Positions 12,863 to 26,500 of a stretch of DNA of 64,000 nt are shown here, piece by piece. How positions within the stretch are numbered: position 1 is the stretch's first letter; every line of letters starts with the position of its first letter. This DNA comes from Adiantum capillus-veneris (lineage: Eukaryota > Streptophyta > Polypodiopsida > Polypodiales > Pteridaceae), in assembly GCA_014529385.2 (NCBI GenBank), contig CM043950.1, forward strand, positions 80,798,343 to 80,862,342, given 5' to 3'. The notes under the pieces are model-generated. The model saw only the letters and a list, made by a program, of their open reading frames with translations, had not been told where the DNA came from and ran no database searches. The position numbers and the translations under genes were made by a program.

Positions 12863-13145
12863 ATCCTATACATAAGGTTTTTCTTTCCAGAGAAACCGGG
12901 ATGCTGGCTTTGGAAATTGAGTTCTAAGTTGGACCCACAGTCTGTAATCCCTTGACCAGTGGATTGGTGTTAGGTGGCCCTTCGTAGACTCTATTTTTGG
13001 TGCCCTGCTCACGGCTATTATAGTCCTTGACTTTGCTGGTTCAAGGTTTGCAGGCCCAAAAAATTACAGTTACTGTTTTCACTTTCATTTATGTTTATAC
13101 TATTCCTTTTTTCAGGACTGTTTACCCTATAGAAAGACAGCCCGC

Positions 13146-16100
13146 ATGAGAACTAATCACAACCCTGAGAATCATGCAAAGATTCTCAAGCAGATTAAGC
13201 TATACCTTAAGGATCATAAACCAAGGAATGCTTTGGCAGTTAGAACTAGACCCTTCCTCTCTAGGAAGGCCAAAGATTGTATTACTTACTATAGTAAGTA
13301 TAAGTGAACCTCACCTAACTTTTTCAAAAAATTGCAGACTCTTGCTCTCTCAGAGGGATTGGAATTGTCCTCGGAGCCTCTCTCAATGCACATCTCTTAT
13401 ACTTAGATGTATTAGCAGTTTGGATGCTTTTCAGCTAATTTATGATTCCGATCTTACCTCTGAGAAGAAATTATATGTCTTACATATGCTGTCTTTTAAT
13501 GATTGGGTCAAAACTTTAGCTACATTGGATAAAGACTCCACGGAAGGAGATTTAATCTCCCATTACATAGCCCAGCTTCCCCTACCCTCCTCGTAATACG
13601 AGCAAGAGCTTGCCCTTTTCTCCCCCACTGGTGTTGGTAAGTCTAACTTTCATAGGAAGTTATGTGGTCTCAATTCCTCTTTTGTCTGTACACCGGCTAC
13701 TCCAACTATTTCACAAAATGGTGGAATCTTTTGTCGGGATAGTGCTGCCCTTGGAGCAGTTAAGGAATTTTAGAGTAATCTTTGCTCCCTCAATGACTCT
13801 AACCTCCTGGAGATGGTGCCTAAAATATCCAAAGTTTTTCCTGTCTTACCTATTAGACATTGAAATTGAATCCCTTGGGGTTGACCATCAACTTTGGGTC
13901 CTGTCCAACAAAGCTTTCTTAGCACCCATTTTGAGTGAAACTTGGGTCTACCTTGCCAACCTCCCTGCCTCTACTATAGAAGACTGTAGACTCAAGATTC
14001 TAAAAGGAGGACAATTTATGGACAAAGGGGAGCTTATCAAAGCACCCTTCAGTCTCAATCTCATTGACCACTCCAAGTGCCCTTCCAATACTGGCCTCTA
14101 CATCCGTACCAAAGGAAACATGGAATTTTCCAAGAGTAATCCTATTTTTTACACTGAATCCATCTGGAATTTCTTTCGACCTTATGTAAAATGTGCCTGC
14201 AGATTTCTTGATCCTAAAGCCTCTTGTGAATCCAACATTATGTGGTTCGATCACAGCATTTGCTTTATTCTCAACCATTTGGACTTACTCTTCCAAGAAA
14301 AATCTGTGGATTTTCACCTCTCTCTCATTTGATCTTGGTTAGGCGGCCAAGATAAACAAATTGTTATTGCACAGATTGACTTTAACATCTTCCATGGGTT
14401 AATGTTGGACATCTTGAAGGAGTTAAAATCTGATGAACCTGGAATTTACTTAGCTACTTATGCTAACTTTAGGGTGTTAAGATCATCACTAGCTTACTTA
14501 AACCTTGTATTGATGAGGATGACCCACCTACTCTCAAAAGATCCAACTCTTTGATTACCCCCAACTCCCTCACTTCTTTTCTAACACCTAGTTCATCCTC
14601 TAACCATGTGTGCACCTATGATCTTAGCATTATTGAAAATACCAAAGTACGTAGAATTTTAGCCAAAGGGCTCAATCATATACCTAAATTTCCCAAAAAC
14701 CCCTACCTTGCTCTATCAGCTATACTAAGCTGCCTCACTGACCTTGTCAGTACTCTCCAATTGGAGATGACAATCCTACCGGACTTAAAGAAAGTTGTGA
14801 CAGAATGCTTCATTCAAAAAGTATCACAACTCTTTAAAAAATGGCTATCTTCACATGACTCCTGGCTTAGAGCTCAGCTAACTTTTGATTTTCAGAAAAT
14901 CTTTGATAAATGGTTTGTTGTTGGGCTTGACAAAAGCTCTAACTGTCCCACTATTATTTGCAAATACCTTGCTTGGTTTTCTGCTCGTGATAGAGTATCT
15001 CGTAAGGAATTCTGTAATATTAAATCTCCACTACAAATTGTCACCAATAAAATTGCTAAACACTTAGGGAATCTAGGCTACTTTGTTATGAACACTAAGT
15101 TACAGGTCTTATTTTCCACTTATAACTTTCATAAGCATAAGTTCATATGGATATCTGATGCCTCCAATGGTATTTTCACTGATATCACCAAGGATATTAA
15201 TTTATGTCTTGACCTTATATTATTTGAATTTGAGCTTATTTGTGCCACTAAACAAAAAATCTTCCAGGAGTTCTTACATAGTCAATACAATCCATTTTGG
15301 CTTACAAAAAACTCCACGGAAGTCTCTCTTAATCTTCCTCAGCATATCTTCCACATTTTTATTGCTGACATTACACAATGTTACGAAAACATTCCCCTAG
15401 AAGGGGATCTTGGCCTTAAGAGTTTTCTTGCCAAGTGATTAAAATGGCCTTCTCCAATGCTAGAAATAAGAAACTTTTCTACATCTCTCTTTCCAATAAA
15501 CCCACGTGGATTAAATTATCTCACTCCTTACACTTTAATGAAGCTAAGCTTTGTTGTTACTTCTCCTGGCTTCTAAGTAATTGCACTATTGTTTTAGGTG
15601 GTCTTTGCTTTAACCAATGCCTAGGCATCCCCATGGGATTCTCATGCTCTCCACTTATGTGTAATATTTACCTTGGTTTTTTTGAATACAAGTGGTTTCT
15701 CAAAACCATGGAGTCTTACAAACATAAGCTTTCACAGTTCAGACATACCTATAGATATATGGATGACTTACTTAGTGTCAATAATAGAGATTTCCTTAAA
15801 GAAATTTATCTAATTTATCCTCACTGCCTTAAAATCGAACCCACTTCTCTCCATGAGATCATCACACCTAATGGGACTGTTTGCATATCTATCCAATTCC
15901 TTAACCTTTCTATTTCCCTTCATATCCCATCTGTTGGTGGATATGACCAAAGGTTTGTCTGGAAAAGGGTCTCTTGAAACTACCACTTGTAGAATGCATA
16001 AAAAAGAATAGCAATAGGCCTCACACGGCTGCTATTAGCTCATGCATCAGCTTGCTACACTTAATCTGCTATTCTTCCTCTAACTCTTTTCTTGCATGGG

Positions 16101-16258
16101 AGGAGGTTTATCAACTAATCAATAAGTATTGCCTTAACGGGTTTGATAGAAACCACATCTGTAACTCTATTACACAGGCTCTCACCCATCATAGTTGGCC
16201 TGGGTTACACTTTTATCTAGAGAATCTCATTTCTCTAATTAGCATTATGCTACTTTAG
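13146..16258 (+). pseudogene. Reverse-transcriptase retroelement, Penelope-like candidate, degenerate
   Basis: The coding signal runs through several frames: MRTNHNPENHAK (13146), then 13400-14330, 14332-14550, 14551-15438, 15435-15977 and 15974-16258. The RT core is clear: motif A FIADITQCYENIP (about 15360), motif B GIPMGFSCSPLMCN (about 15625) and motif C YRYMDDLLSVNN (about 15750), the YxDD catalytic box. Motif A with Y-x2-IP, the form of motif B, and the absence of copia/gypsy or LINE endonuclease motifs point to Penelope-like or cellular rvt-like RTs. The flanking direct repeats favour Penelope-like. No GIY-YIG endonuclease is visible. Stops at 13306 and near 13790, plus frameshifts near 13600, 14335, 15438 and 15977, make it inactive. 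RT identity is sure; the family is not. Confidence 0.75.
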
Positions 16259-16341
16259 TACTCTTTGTTCTTTGAAAAAAAGGGGGGGACCTCACTTAAA
16301 CCTAACCCTTGGATCAGGACCTATTCGGATTGGTCTTTTTT

Positions 16342-16361
16342 ACACACACACACACACACAC
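16342..16361. repeat. (CA)n microsatellite
   Basis: Twenty bases of AC repeat just downstream of the RT element. Confidence 0.9.
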
Positions 16362-16387
16362 TGGGCTGCTTTACTGGTTCTTCAGAT

Positions 16388-16517
<130 letters not shown>

Positions 16518-16559
16518 GAAAAGAGAGCTTCAGAATATTTTTATGCCTCCTCTATGAGA

Positions 16560-17748
16560 TTTTTTTTAAAAAAACCCTTTGTTTTTTTTTAAAAATCCTG
16601 ATAAAGCTGTGGCTAGAAAGGACTACACACTCCACCTCACTTTAGGGAGTGCACGAGCTCACTTACCTCCTAGGTTTTGTTTACCACCTCCTATGGGTAA
16701 TACTACCGGGCCTAACCCGTCGCAACACTTGGTTAGTTTTCTCCTTGGGTGAAACCCTACCGTGAATACTCTGGCTACCTCCTCATGGCACCGTGTAGGC
16801 GGCTTCATTTGCTTTGTTGGAGATCCCTCTAAATGCCTGGATATCTGCACGATTTGGAGTTATGGCTACCTCCCTCCCTGCTCTATTTAAACGTGAGGGT
16901 GCATCTCTACCCCTCACTTAGTTTTAGTTGTGCTCTGTGTGATTGCTTGAAACTTGCTACTGCATTTCTGTTACAAAGTATGGAACTCTCTACTCAAGTT
17001 GCTCAGGTCGATCACTGCTATTTCTTACTTCACTTATTACATACTTAGGTCTCTTTCCACATGGGTTAACACTTTGAGAGGAGTATGTTTTGTTAATTTG
17101 TGATCTCCTACTACAATTTTTATAAAACCAAGCATGGGGCTTTTTTAGTGTTGTTTGATTACCAAAACTTGCATTAAAATTACTGCTTATGGTTTTTCCC
17201 CACCCTATGACTGGTGGTCATTGCATATGGTTGGTTAAAGATGCCATTTTTTGCCCTGATAACCAGTACAATGTGGGTTATTTCCTTGTCTTGCTTACTA
17301 ATCTCTGTTGTAGGATGGTGGGGTTTGGTGCGCTGATTAATTAACTATTACTTTGTGTCGGGATTGTATTTTTTATTGGAAATAAAGGGGGTTTGTGGTG
17401 CTCTACCCTCCACACAATAGCTTATTGCTGGTTCTGTCGAATTGATTACTGTCACGATGTTGGTACCCGGCTTACACTAAATGTCCATAATGGCGCATTT
17501 GAGAAAAAGCATGATGCTCTTGCTCTAATAATTGGGTATGTTACTCTTTGATGAAAAGAACATATGGCTCATCATGCCATGACATGGTGGCTATGGTAAT
17601 GTCGCAGGCACTATTACTATTAAATGTTTTTTAGTTGCATAATACATGAGATTTCTGTTCTTAAAGTGGTCCTCTTTTTGAAAAAATTTACTGGCTATTG
17701 ATTGCTCTTGAAAACTTTTGGTTCTCTACCATATCGATGGCTGCACCA
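16560..17748 (+). other. Probable non-coding 3' part of the RT element
   Basis: No gene is visible. The stretch ends at the edge of the large LTR element, and its continuation resumes at 48610. Short phrases recur on both sides (for example GGTTTGTGGTGCTCTACCCTCC near 17392 and GGTTTTGGTAGTCCACCCTC near 48783), so there may be internal repeats. Confidence 0.5.
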
Positions 17749-18583
17749 TGTGGGACGCATGTCTAACCTCACCATCCTATCTTATTGCAGTATTAGCGAG
17801 AACCACAATTAATTTGTCAAACCATGGGACGAAGCTGACTCAACTAGTGCATAGAGGCAGAGGTTGTCAATCTCTTGGAAAACAACAAATAACTCGCATC
17901 TAACTCAAGCTACTTTCAAGTGAGTGAAATCACCAAAAGCCAATCGCTCATCGTCGACAAACAAATCACATCCGGTACAACATCAAATAACATCCCACTT
18001 TAGGTCAAGTTCCAAAATCGCGATTATTAGCAGGAGTGGATTTTTGACCTAGTCTTTTGCTACCCAGAATGCATCTAAATGCTTAGCAATGATGCCCCAA
18101 AACCCCGCCAATGCTTAGTTTTTTATTTAAAAGTGTAAATTCTTAGTTATGATGAAATTAGGCCACGGGTCGACAATGCCAAAAACTATGAAATACTCTG
18201 AATGGCTAACGTCAATGCGTAGAGCTCTTACCTGCGGTTGCAATGCAACAAACACATTTGCAATGTGACAATAGGAAGCACAAGAAGTGAGCGCCGTTAG
18301 CTCACACTATGTATTTCTTATCCAAAAATCTTATTAAAAACTTACAAAAATTGGCTTTTGTACCTTAGCCAAGGTTTTTGGGTGGTCAAAACTAATAATT
18401 TGGAGTTCTATCAAAGCTGGGTAATGATTGACTGATACAATCTTGAAGCTTGTAGCCCCGGCTCATTAATTATAGAGTTTATCCGAGAAAATAGAAGTTA
18501 CAATATTCTCGATTTATCAAAATAATAAATGTTTTACAAAGAGAACTTTGAGAAATGGTGTCTGTATTAGCTTGCTGCTAACA
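17749..18583 (-). mobile_element. Outer element 3' LTR (left)
   Basis: Aligns with 47685-48609 throughout but lacks about 65 bp present in the right copy (47938-48003) and some shorter stretches. The many scattered substitutions suggest an old insertion. Confidence 0.92.
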
Positions 18584-18600
18584 TTCCCTCCCTCCTCGCC
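18584..18600 (-). promoter_or_regulatory. Polypurine tract of the outer element
   Basis: Minus strand GGCGAGGAGGGAGGGAA directly abuts the LTR start TGTTAGCAGC. It is in the right place to prime plus-strand DNA synthesis. Confidence 0.85.
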
Positions 18601-18622
18601 TGTGTCGTCCCTTGACACAACT

Positions 18623-21600
18623 TTATGGGCTAAAATAGTGTTCGGGTTGACGGCTGGCGAGGTAGTCTTTTAGCGCATCCAGTGCCTTTTGGTACCTGAT
18701 TCGTCTTTCTTTGTCGGGCACTTGTAGAAATTGCATTGTTCCTTTTTTCTTTAGCTCCATCGTTGAGTAGCCTACAAACCTGGATGTTGGCGCAAATATC
18801 TTCGTTCTCCAGGTGAAGGATCCAGTGTAGAAAGCTTCTTCAAAGGCCAGCATATTATTCGATGGCAAGAACATACATCTGGCATAGAATCCGTAAAGGA
18901 CTTCTTTTGAAGGCCGCCCACTTAGGTCATAGCATAAGCCTTTGTTTCCTTCAAAGAATGATAGCCATGGGGCTCCTGTTTGCTTAGGCTCATTAAAAAC
19001 TTATATACATGTTAGCAGCATCCTCTAGATCTTATATAACATGGCACAAGAGAGATTTGGTAGACTCCTGAAGAAAGACATGGCACCCGTTAGGGTTTTC
19101 ACCATGTATTCCTCTGTCGCTTGGCCTCTCTCTGGAGCTAGCAGCCTGGGGAAGTTAAGCCAAGTTGGCCTCTTGTTTTGCAGTGCTTCATGCTCTTGCC
19201 ATGCTCTTACCCTGGGTACAGGACAAAAGGTTGGATCTCTTTGAAGGGCTGCAGGTGCTGTTGTGAACAGAATCAGGTATCTCAGATTCTTGTTCAGCCA
19301 ACTTAACCTCCACTTTGGGTGGTTTGTATCTGCACCATCTTTTGCATATCCTTGTACAGCCTCTCTTTCACCTGTAATAATTCCACTTTGATGAGAGGGT
19401 ACGATAGAGATTTTTGGTGCCATTGAGCGTTGATCTGATTGGGAGTGAGTTGAGTAACATTGATAGAGTGTAAAACTCTCAACTCCCAATCCATTGCAGC
19501 TTTTCACTGCTCATCCACCTCTAGGGTGATCTTCTCCTTCAATGCGTCTTCTTTAGCTTTTGACAGCTGAACCATTGGCACTGTGTCTTTATCTGTGATG
19601 TTAATCTGAAACTCTTCATCACCACTCGGCTTTGCTGTGGACTGTGTCTCAAACTAAGCAAATGAGACCGAGGGTATGTCTACATGTGGTGGCTCTGAAG
19701 TGCCCGCCTCTTCCTGCATGTCTGGTTTCCCATCTTTGAGGAGTTGATTAATGCGCTTGAGTTCAGTTATCTCCTTTAGAATCTCCTCTTCTCTTTGAAC
19801 CCGCATCAATGCTAGGTCCCTGCGCTGTGGTTGTTCTACCTTTAATTCCAATTCAAGGTCTTTATTTTTCTTCTCGAGTGCCTTATACACTTCGTCAGTT
19901 ACTTTGATCGAGGCCACGTCTGGATTTTCTCTTATTTTTCGTAAGAATATGGCATGATCATCGATCCTCTGTTCAGAATACTGCAGAGAAGCATTGGCGT
20001 CATCTAATTGCACCTGAATTTTTTGAGCTGACAGAGATGTTGTAAGAAGCTCATTCATAATTTATGTTAGTTGCTCGTCTTTTGCTTTGCAGGCATCAGA
20101 TAGTTTGGTGAGTAGATCACCTAACTCCTCCATTTCTTTTTGTTGCCTATCTCTAGCCAACTGATGATGTTCTGCTTCTGCCTTCAGCTCTTGCACTTGC
20201 CTTTGAAGATCAGTGATGATAGTCATCCTATCTTCTAACTCTCCTTGGAGAGCGTCGATCACCATTTCAAGTTCTTTGGCCTTCGTGCTACAGTTTAGTG
20301 CTGCTGAGCGGAGTCTCTCCGTCATTTCTTGCATCTAACATGCATATTCATTAACTTGGACAATTACCTTGTCGTTTGATTGCCACTCCTCCTGTCTTGC
20401 CAGCTGAGATGTGCATGCAGCCTCATGTGTGCCTTCCTGCTGCGTTGTAATTGTTGATGGTTCTTGTGTAGAGGTAGATGGTCGGTCTTCTTCTCGGGTA
20501 TCTTGAGGCTTTGATGCCTCGATAGTTTCTGGCTGAGTAGAAGTAGAGGGTGTTGGCTCCGACCTTGCCGTCTCTTCAGGTGCCGGTCTTTCTTCCTTCT
20601 CTGGCTCAGGTTCTATCTCATGTGTAGTGGTAGACTCTTTTTCCGCATCTGCTTCCTTATCAATCTCTTGTTCAGATCTACTTGCCTTTTCCTCTTCTGG
20701 CTTTTGAGTGTCTTCTGCTACCTTCTTCGGTTTTGGCTCTATCTCTTTTTCTTTTTGTCCGTCGGGGTGGCCAGTATCTTGTGCAGATTCTGTTCGTTGG
20801 GTGGACTCAGAATCTTTGTCTTTCTCAGGCTCCGCTTCTTCATTGGTGTCTCTGCCCGCCGGTGACAGTGGTGGGCTAGGCATGGGATGGTCTTTTTGTT
20901 CTATATGCGGTGAGGTTAGTCGAGGAGATCCATAGCTTTGTTCTTGTCTAGTCATTTCCTTGGCTTGCCTTTGGTCTTCCGCCTCCTTGGCTTTCTTAGC
21001 AGCTTCTTCTGCCTCCTTCAGCTTTAGAGCTTCAACCTCTTGGTACATTCTTTCTAAATGCTCTGTTAGATCATGCGCCTCTTTTCTTGTATGATGCTTT
21101 GATCGAGGGCCTTTAAGTCCTGCAGGTATCCATTTTTTTGGGTCCTTCCCTTGTGCTTGCCTATTGCAATGGTATGCGTGTTTCTCTCTTTCAAAGCGTG
21201 CTTATTTTTTAGCTGGCTCTTCTTGGTGTGCGGCCACAGCTTTTATTTTCATCTCTTCTCTCCGAGCTCTCTTTTATTCGTTCTCAGAACTCTCGCTGCT
21301 GTGCCTTTTTGGCGAGCTGTCAGCTGACTCTTCAACAGATTTATATGATCTTTTACGTGACCTTGTAGCTCTTGGAAAGGGTTGTGCTACCAATATCCAT
21401 GTGTTTTGATCAGGGGCACATGATAGGTTATCGGCTATGCCGATGGCATGATATGCTATTCTAGTCAAGACCTCTAGCGCACCCAAGTCCATGATTTTTC
21501 CTTCCTTCTTGGTGCCCTTCAAGGTTGTCAAGACATACTCCACGTGGTCCTGTGGTTGTCTTGTTGTCGACTTCAGAACCTGAGTGAATGTGGTGGCCAC

Positions 21601-22201
21601 GGTGTGATTTGGTGTAGTGTACCTTGGTGGCCTTTTTGCCAAGAAATAAAATTACTGGTGGTACAAACGGGCTGGATCTTCCACTTTTTGTGGATAAGGT
21701 CGGCGAATGTAGCCGTGGCTGTCTCTTTGGTAAATGTGCCTACGATTTTCGTGTCCCTTGCTCGCATGGTCATCCCTTCTGTGGGCAGTCTGAGTGCCTC
21801 TACCACTATCTCTTTTGTGATCACTACTTAGACCTTGTTCCCTTGGGGGGTTCATCTTCTTTAATTGTGGATAGAAGCTCATAAGCCTTCTGAAAATCCA
21901 TTTCGCAAGGCTCTTGTTTGTAGAAATGCCTGATCCCCAGCCTGCGGTTAGCTTCTTTGGTTTCTGGTTTGACAGCTACATCATAGACTTCTTTGGGCAG
22001 GAGTTGCAACTCCACTTGATGCCCTTTTTCACTTTTGAACCTACCAGTGAAGACTGTAGTGTGGTGTTCTTCCAACTGTTCTCTAGAGAGGTATGATGCC
22101 TTTGCTGCTTTGATTGACTCAAGATCTAGTTGATATGCGGGCAGTTCCTGTAGTTTCTCAAAAAGGTTGAGCTTCTTTTTAGCCCTCGCCGCTGCTTGCA
22201 T
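18623..22201 (-). pseudogene. 3'-terminal extra ORF of the outer retrotransposon
   Basis: Minus-strand pieces lie in order: 22201-21824 (QAAARAKKKLNLFEKLQELP..), 21824-21573 (LRLPTEGMTMRARDTKI.., shifted frame), 21642-21274, 21048-20335, 20334-20062, 20058-19654, 19507-19025 and 18874-18623. The middle is an acidic, Glu/Pro/Ser/Thr-rich tract. Two coiled-coil segments follow (20334-19654, LQRQVQELKAEAEHHQLARD and similar). It ends at the PPT. Athila/Tat-type plant Ty3 elements often carry an extra ORF downstream of pol, and position and size fit that. The LRLP block recalls the plant retrotransposon domains found in such ORFs, but this is from memory. Stops and frameshifts break it. Confidence 0.6.
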
Positions 22202-23578
22202 GGCTCCTGTTTAGTGAATAGGGTGCAAAGTTAGCAGATTTGTTAGAGTTTTCTTTGAAATGTCCTTTTAGACTGAAATGCTGACAATTTGGTCCACTTT
22301 GCTTCAAATCAATTTTTGAACAAGCAAAGATGCTTAAAAATATGCAAGGAACAAAACTGCGTGGTCAAAACAAAAATTTGCAACCAAAGTAAATAATCAC
22401 GATTATTTACAGCTGAGAAAAATTTTCAACTTTTTACAAACTTGGCTTTATAGGCTTGAAGTGTATACCAAATACATGCTCTGAGTGAAATATGGACTCA
22501 TTTGGATGCATAGGGTGAAAATGGTACCAGATTTTGGCTTTAGGTCTCTGAAAGAGTAGATATAAAGGAAATTTGAGATTTTGAGTCTTACCAATCACCG
22601 AGCGAACTTATCCAAGCGAATTAAAAATCGAGCAAATCGATTCAAAAAATAACTTCATATGTATTGTTTTACGTTTAAATTAATATTTGTTGTACATATT
22701 CGTATTTATTTGTAGACATATGCATATATATAAGTAATGTGCTTTAATACAATGTTTAAATGATTATTTTCAATGAAAAAATGATAACTATATTTTATAT
22801 GTGAGATGTGTTGTTGTTTGTGTAGCCAAATCAAACTATTCAAAATAGAAAAAGGAGAAAAGAGACCACTTTTACATAATATAATAGTAAAACCTTAGAG
22901 ATTAAACCACATTTTAAAAATTACATCTCTTCGTTTTGCACATTGTTAATACAAAAAATCCATAATCACAACAAGTAGCTACTATAAATATCCACTACAA
23001 GTATACATTTGGTACTCATGGAAACTAAGGTAAGTGCTAGTATCCACAAAGACATTGCATCATTGCCGTCCAATTGGAGAGCCATAATCTTACCACTTAA
23101 GTAACAAAATCAAACTCTTCAAAACAACAAAAGAATCAATCTGCGATAATAGAGTAGTAACACCTTAGAGTTTCACCACATTTTAAACATTACACCTCTT
23201 CACTTTGAACATTTTGAATACAAAAAATCCATCATCTCAAAAAGTTGCTACTATAAGTGTACGTATGGTAATCATGAAAACTAAGATGAGTCGCACTCAT
23301 CATCCACAAAGACATTGTATCATTGTTGTTCATCTAGAAAGACATAATCGTACTGCTTGTCTGATGCCATCCTTTCAGCAACCGCCTCAATGTACACTGG
23401 CAATACACTAACATAAAACAAGAAACAATAATAATTACCAATTTAACTGCAAAACTACACCATACACAATTGATATGCAAATCAAATCCAAATACATAGC
23501 CATCAAAGTCTCAAAAACAAAAAGTATATGTCAAAACCATAAATGATGTCCTACTAGCTAGAGGGTGGAAGCCTTACA
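22202..23578. other. Non-coding AT-rich stretch inside the outer element
   Basis: No gene. It holds one copy of the outer-element palindrome (22389-22410) and a diverged direct duplication: 22889-23100 resembles 23159-23350, both with CTTAGAG, CACCACATTTTAAA-like and CCACAAAGACATTG phrases. Confidence 0.6.
22389..22410. repeat. AT-rich palindrome, distal copy
   Basis: Half-site GTAAATAATC, then AC, then GATTATTTAC. It is the same motif as the leader palindromes at 46.1-47.0 kb, found here near the 3' end of the element. Confidence 0.9.
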
Positions 23579-26500
23579 AATCATCAAACGGATTACCACC
23601 TAAAAATCTGTCCCCCTCATCATCCACATCTTTGGAGGTAGAAGCCTCCTCTTTGTCTCGCTTTTTTGAGTGAAGCAATCAGATCCTCATCACTATCAGA
23701 TCCACATATGATGCAATCAGATCCTCATCACTATCAATAGAAGCACAAGCACGTCCTGTAACCAAACAAGCAGCAAGAATAGGAGCGGTCCCACACCCAA
23801 ATTCCAAACATATACCCTTTGGCTTACACAACATCTCCACAAAACATGCCAATAGCCCATGGCTCCTCTGGAATGCACCACGCCATGGCTCTCCCGACAA
23901 AGATAAAGCTCGAGAATCATCAGGGAGGTAATGCTTCATTAGTGATTCTGTTGGTTTCATGCCCAATAAGTGAAACATTGGTGTGATTTCCATAATAAAC
24001 CATGGTGGATGGACACCCCTCCTATGAACCAAAAATAGTGTAGAAGTTTCGCACTACATGTACATAAAAATTAGAGTGTCATATAGTGAAATCTCACCAC
24101 ATATCGTCTCAAGGAAGTTTTAAAAAATATTACCTCAACTCTCTCTCCATAGCTCTCTATGTAACCATATGAATCGTGGTGCATAATAATAATGCGACGA
24201 TGCACATGCATATCAACTCCTCCACATAACTTCTCAACCCATCGGAGAGTATCTCCTAAAGCAAACAAACTAGATTTTATAAGCTATAATATAAAATCAA
24301 TATAATCAATTTAAAAAAAGATTATAATTCTTAGAAAAACAATAAAATTAAACAACAAACTATTGAAAGCAAAATCATACCTGCACCTGAAGCCATAACA
24401 AGTAACCATCCCGAATCTGCAAGTGTGTTATGAGCCAAATGGACACCACTACGAACTTGCTCTTCACTAAAAAAATCCCATGGTGGTCGTGTGTTCGATG
24501 GATGATGCAAACCTCCAAAAGGCAAGTCTAAGAAAATGAAATCCGCAGCCCATGCCACAGTACGTCCACATCTAGTATATAGCATATCCGATGCACGTGC
24601 CTTGAGCATGTGTTCATGAATAGGTACCCATACAGGGTTACGTATGCCTGCTTGAAAATCACATGCGATAGCTATGTAATCCCCAACCACTGCCATACAT
24701 CTTCCATCTCCCGAAGAAGCCAAAGAACCAAAAGGAATCTGCGTAGCATACGCATAAGAAAACACTTTCTTTAATCTCTTGGTGCCACCTCTCCCTACAT
24801 CAACACCCACAAAAATTAATGTCAAACAAATATTCATAATGTGAATTAATTCTTACATCATTAGATAAAGCATTAAAAAAAAAGATTAAATGTAAAAAGG
24901 AAGACAACCATGTAATGGCAAAGTGTCCTCCATCGTAGCCTCATTAGAAAAATTCTCTTCTGTGCCTGGCAAGAATGAATGAATAAATATATAACAAATA
25001 GCACCATTCATTTATATAAACTTCCTTTGTCTTTGATTCAAGAGAAATCTCCAAGGGAAAGAGGTGTACTCTTGCTTCCAACTTCACCTCCACAAAATAC
25101 ATGTCAATTGTGCAATCAAGGGGCACAACGACACCTCCTGGCACATCGACATAATCAACTATCAATCGAGTGGCTCTATCTAGAATTCTGTGAAGCAAGC
25201 CCTCACGACGAAGCCAACTATATGAAAAAAAATCATGCATCACTGAATGAAAATATATTAGCTTATACAAATATACATAATTGAGAGACTTACACGCGAA
25301 ACATGTGATCTCCTCGTTTCAAACCATAAGCCCCTCGAGTAATTTTATCCGCCTCCAATAGACTAGCCCATAAAACTTTATTCTCTTTGGAAGCATCATG
25401 CAAAGCAATGAGATTGAGCTTTTCGAGAGTAGCCCAACTATCTGGCCCCCATTTGAGGGCCCAAATGCGATCTAACCACTCTTTTCCAAGACGGGGATCC
25501 ACAATATTTAAAATCTAGGACAAACAATGTCTAATTACACTAACAACAAAGATAAGAAAAGGTCACGAAAAAAAGATCTCGATTAAAACTCACCTTCCCA
25601 ATCCGATCTCCATATTTGCAAGTAAGATCATTTCTAATTTTCTCCTCCTTTTTCTTGAGATCATCTTTAGACAGTCTCAACTTTGATTGCTCAATGCGAA
25701 AATGAAACTCCTTAGACATTTGCACCTTTGTATTAAACAACAAAAAACACCTTTGTATTTTTCTCCAAAGAAAGATCTAAAGTTTAGGCAAAAATCAAAG
25801 AATATTTACATCATACAACAGCTTCCCGAGATATCACCTCGTTAAAGGATACCAAGGCTCGTCTCCCTTGGAATACTTCTTTTTCACAAATGCAATTATT
25901 TGTTGATCTTTCTCTGGCAAAGCTCGTAAATAGTCATCATGATTGGCCGCACAAATATTTGAACAATTGACCATTTCATCTCTCAAATGAGTTTCGACCA
26001 ATGCATGTGTATTCATGCTACATTAAAAAACATACAAATTATTAATCACAACATTACAATGCTTCAAAAAAATCCATGAGTAGTAGAAAAATCCACTTAC
26101 AAGTTCATCCTTTGAAGACTTGTAAGCAATGCTATTTCAGAAACTTTTGTCGGATCAATAATTGTGCATAGCACACAACAATGCTTTTCTTTCACCATAC
26201 TAAAATTCTCCTTAATTGCTGCTTGCCATGCAACTGTTCGGTGGTTGCCCTCCCAAACATAAAACATCTTGTTTGACAAAGCTTGCAAGTGTGGCTTTGC
26301 TACCAAGTCATCCTCAAACTCATTGTTTATTTCAAGCCAAATTGAATCCCAGTGTTCACAAATATAATATAAAACACAAGAAACCCAATTGCAAAAGAGA
26401 ACCATTAAGAATGTAAGCTCGAATAAAAACATGATCATACCTGTCAGTAGGGTTTTTTCTCTTTGACAAGTCCAAAGGGATACAATAAAAGCACCCTTTT

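Noticed and set aside
20620-20935. Plus-strand hydrophobic frames
   Set aside because: Antisense of the Glu/Lys-rich 3' ORF of the outer element; hydrophobicity follows from reverse-reading such codons.
25838-25860. U12-type intron donor (minus GTATCCTTT near 25845)
   Set aside because: The donor string is good, but no branch-site TCCTTAAC lies near the acceptor, and it does not solve the phase problem with GT-AG ends.
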